A stretch of 64,000 nucleotides of DNA, from positions 124,001-188,000 of the forward strand of contig CANOZK010000001.1 of the NCBI GenBank assembly GCA_947571775.1, read 5' to 3'. The notes beneath the pieces were generated by a model. It was not told where the DNA came from, ran no database searches, and saw only the letters and a list, made by a program, of their open reading frames with translations. The position numbers and the translations under genes were made by a program. This document shows, in pieces, positions 63,118 through 64,000 of the stretch. Numbering within the stretch: position 1 is the stretch's first letter; each line of letters starts with the position of its first letter. This DNA is from an uncultured Lachnospiraceae bacterium. Lineage in GTDB: Bacteria > Bacillota > Clostridia > Lachnospirales > Lachnospiraceae.

Positions 63118-64000
63118 TCAGGACTTTTTTTGCAAAATACTTCTAGCCACGCTGAGACCGTTAGCGCTGGCCTGCTGCAGTCCTCTGGTCACGGACGCCC
63201 CGTCCCCGATAGCGCGCAGACCTTTGACGCTGGTTTCAAAATCTTTATTTACCACAACCTTATTGGAATAAAACTTTACCTCGACCCCATACAATAGAGT
63301 TTCGTCGCTGGCAATGCCCGGCGTCACCTTATCAAGCGCCACGAGCATCTCCTCAATATCTACCATAATCCGGTGAGGAAAGACTAAGGAGAGATCCCCC
63401 GGCACCGCATCTTTTAAAGTGGGAATCAAGTTGTTCCGGCAGAGCCGCTCTTCTGTCGTCCGGCGGCCCCTGCGAAAATCCCCGAAGGTCTGCACCAGAA
63501 TTTTTCCGTCGCAAAGCATATTACTGAGCCGGGCGATATATTTGCCGTATTCGATTGGGCTTTTGAACGGTTTGGTAAAATTCTTGGACACCAGCAGGGC
63601 AAAATTGGTGTTATTCGTCTTATATTCTTTAGATTTGTAGGCATGGCCATTGACTACCGCCAGCCCATCCTCATAATATTCCGTGGCAACCTCGCCAGAA
63701 GGATTGGTGCAGAATGTCCGTACTTTATCGTCAAAAGTGGGCGTGTAATAAATCAGTTTAGCTTCGTACAGGTTTTGATTCAAAAATTCCATTACCTCGT
63801 CCCGGACTTCCACCCGCACCCCCACATCTACCGTGCCCACTTGCGTCTCAATCCCATGATTTTGACAAATATGGCTAAACCAGTCTGCGCCTTCCCTTCC
63901 CACAGAGGCTACGACCTCGCTGGCGTAATATTCCTCTCCGCTCTGCGTCCGCACACCTTTTGCCCTTCCATCCTCAATCAGAATATCCTCCACCATAACG
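63118..64000 (-). CDS. FAD-dependent dehydrogenase, COG2509 type (5' end outside window)
   Basis: C-terminal 294 residues of an FAD-dependent oxidoreductase. The frame remains open to the window edge and the codon before the first ATG is Val, so the gene begins beyond 64000. Recognised stretches: VGRVEVRDEVMEF-like strand, FGDFRRGRRTTEERL, LYGVEVKFYSNKV, and the C-terminal FAD-contact block GLRAIGDGASVTRGLQQASANGLSVA. Typical full length is about 450-480 residues; the N-terminal dinucleotide-binding part is not seen. Substrate unknown. Confidence 0.82.
   Translation of the reverse strand, partial: VMVEDILIEDGRAKGVRTQSGEEYYASEVVASVGREGADWFSHICQNHGIETQVGTVDVGVRVEVRDEVMEFLNQNLYEAKLIYYTPTFDDKVRTFCTNPSGEVATEYYEDGLAVVNGHAYKSKEYKTNNTNFALLVSKNFTKPFKSPIEYGKYIARLSNMLCDGKILVQTFGDFRRGRRTTEERLCRNNLIPTLKDAVPGDLSLVFPHRIMVDIEEMLVALDKVTPGIASDETLLYGVEVKFYSNKVVVNKDFETSVKGLRAIGDGASVTRGLQQASANGLSVARSILQKKS

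Noticed and set aside
1..64000. CRISPR array, prophage or integrative element
   Set aside because: No regular direct-repeat spacer array, integrase, capsid, terminase or conjugation gene was seen.

Overview
The window looks like chromosome from a low-to-medium GC, Gram-positive anaerobe of the Clostridia, most likely a Lachnospiraceae-type gut acetogen. This rests on T-box leaders in front of pheST and trpE, a Firmicute RNase P RNA and 6S-like RNA, strong Shine-Dalgarno (SD) sequences, the dgt-dnaG-rpoD-trmK-nif3 order, sortase B, sortase-era surface proteins with beta-helix and YDG repeats, and a bacterial methanol methyltransferase set. The species is not certain from sequence alone.

Layout. 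1-8.5 kb: end of a lantibiotic-immunity-type ABC transporter, a DUF362 protein, a MATE exporter and a heterodimeric ABC exporter. 8.6-12.3 kb: an orphan OmpR-type response regulator and two divergent secreted enzymes (a class A beta-lactamase-like serine hydrolase and a C39-like peptidase) that carry similar glycine/aromatic repeats. 12.3-13.7 kb: a RelB-like ORF, a damaged RelE-like ORF and queA. 13.8-20.3 kb: a methanol-use cluster, in the order mtaA-type methyltransferase, mtaC1, PocR-AraC regulator, mtaC2, mtaB, CobW GTPase. 20.3-33.6 kb: housekeeping genes (histidine phosphatase, pheST, pckA, thrC, pyrBI) with several clear promoters, terminators and RNAs, and an Rpn-type nuclease. 33.7-41.3 kb: two related secreted beta-helix proteins, one about 1,840 residues. 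41.3-50.8 kb: rnpB, two tandem PilZ proteins, a TGS-uridine-kinase protein, and the macromolecular synthesis operon. 51-51.6 kb: tRNA-Leu followed by a dead DinJ-YoeB module. 51.7-60.3 kb: phenylacetate-CoA ligase plus ACT protein, then a complete trpEGDCFBA operon under a T-box. 60.4-64 kb: DUF951, sirtuin, an unknown charged protein, sortase B, and a COG2509-type FAD dehydrogenase cut by the window end.

How it works together. The most interesting block is the methanol cluster. MtaB (zinc enzyme) would move the methanol methyl group to the cobalt of a corrinoid protein (MtaC1 or MtaC2), and the pterin-binding methyltransferase would pass it to tetrahydrofolate, feeding the Wood-Ljungdahl pathway. 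A regulator with a PocR sensor domain sits inside the cluster. A short motif (TACCATTT, extended to 13 identical bases in two cases) occurs upstream of all three transcription units, so I propose a self-contained sense-and-use regulon. The CobW GTPase directly behind mtaB is a candidate metal chaperone for the zinc site. No corrinoid re-activation protein (RamA type) is visible here, so it must lie elsewhere if the pathway is complete.

All calls come from reading sequence and translated proteins; no database search was run.
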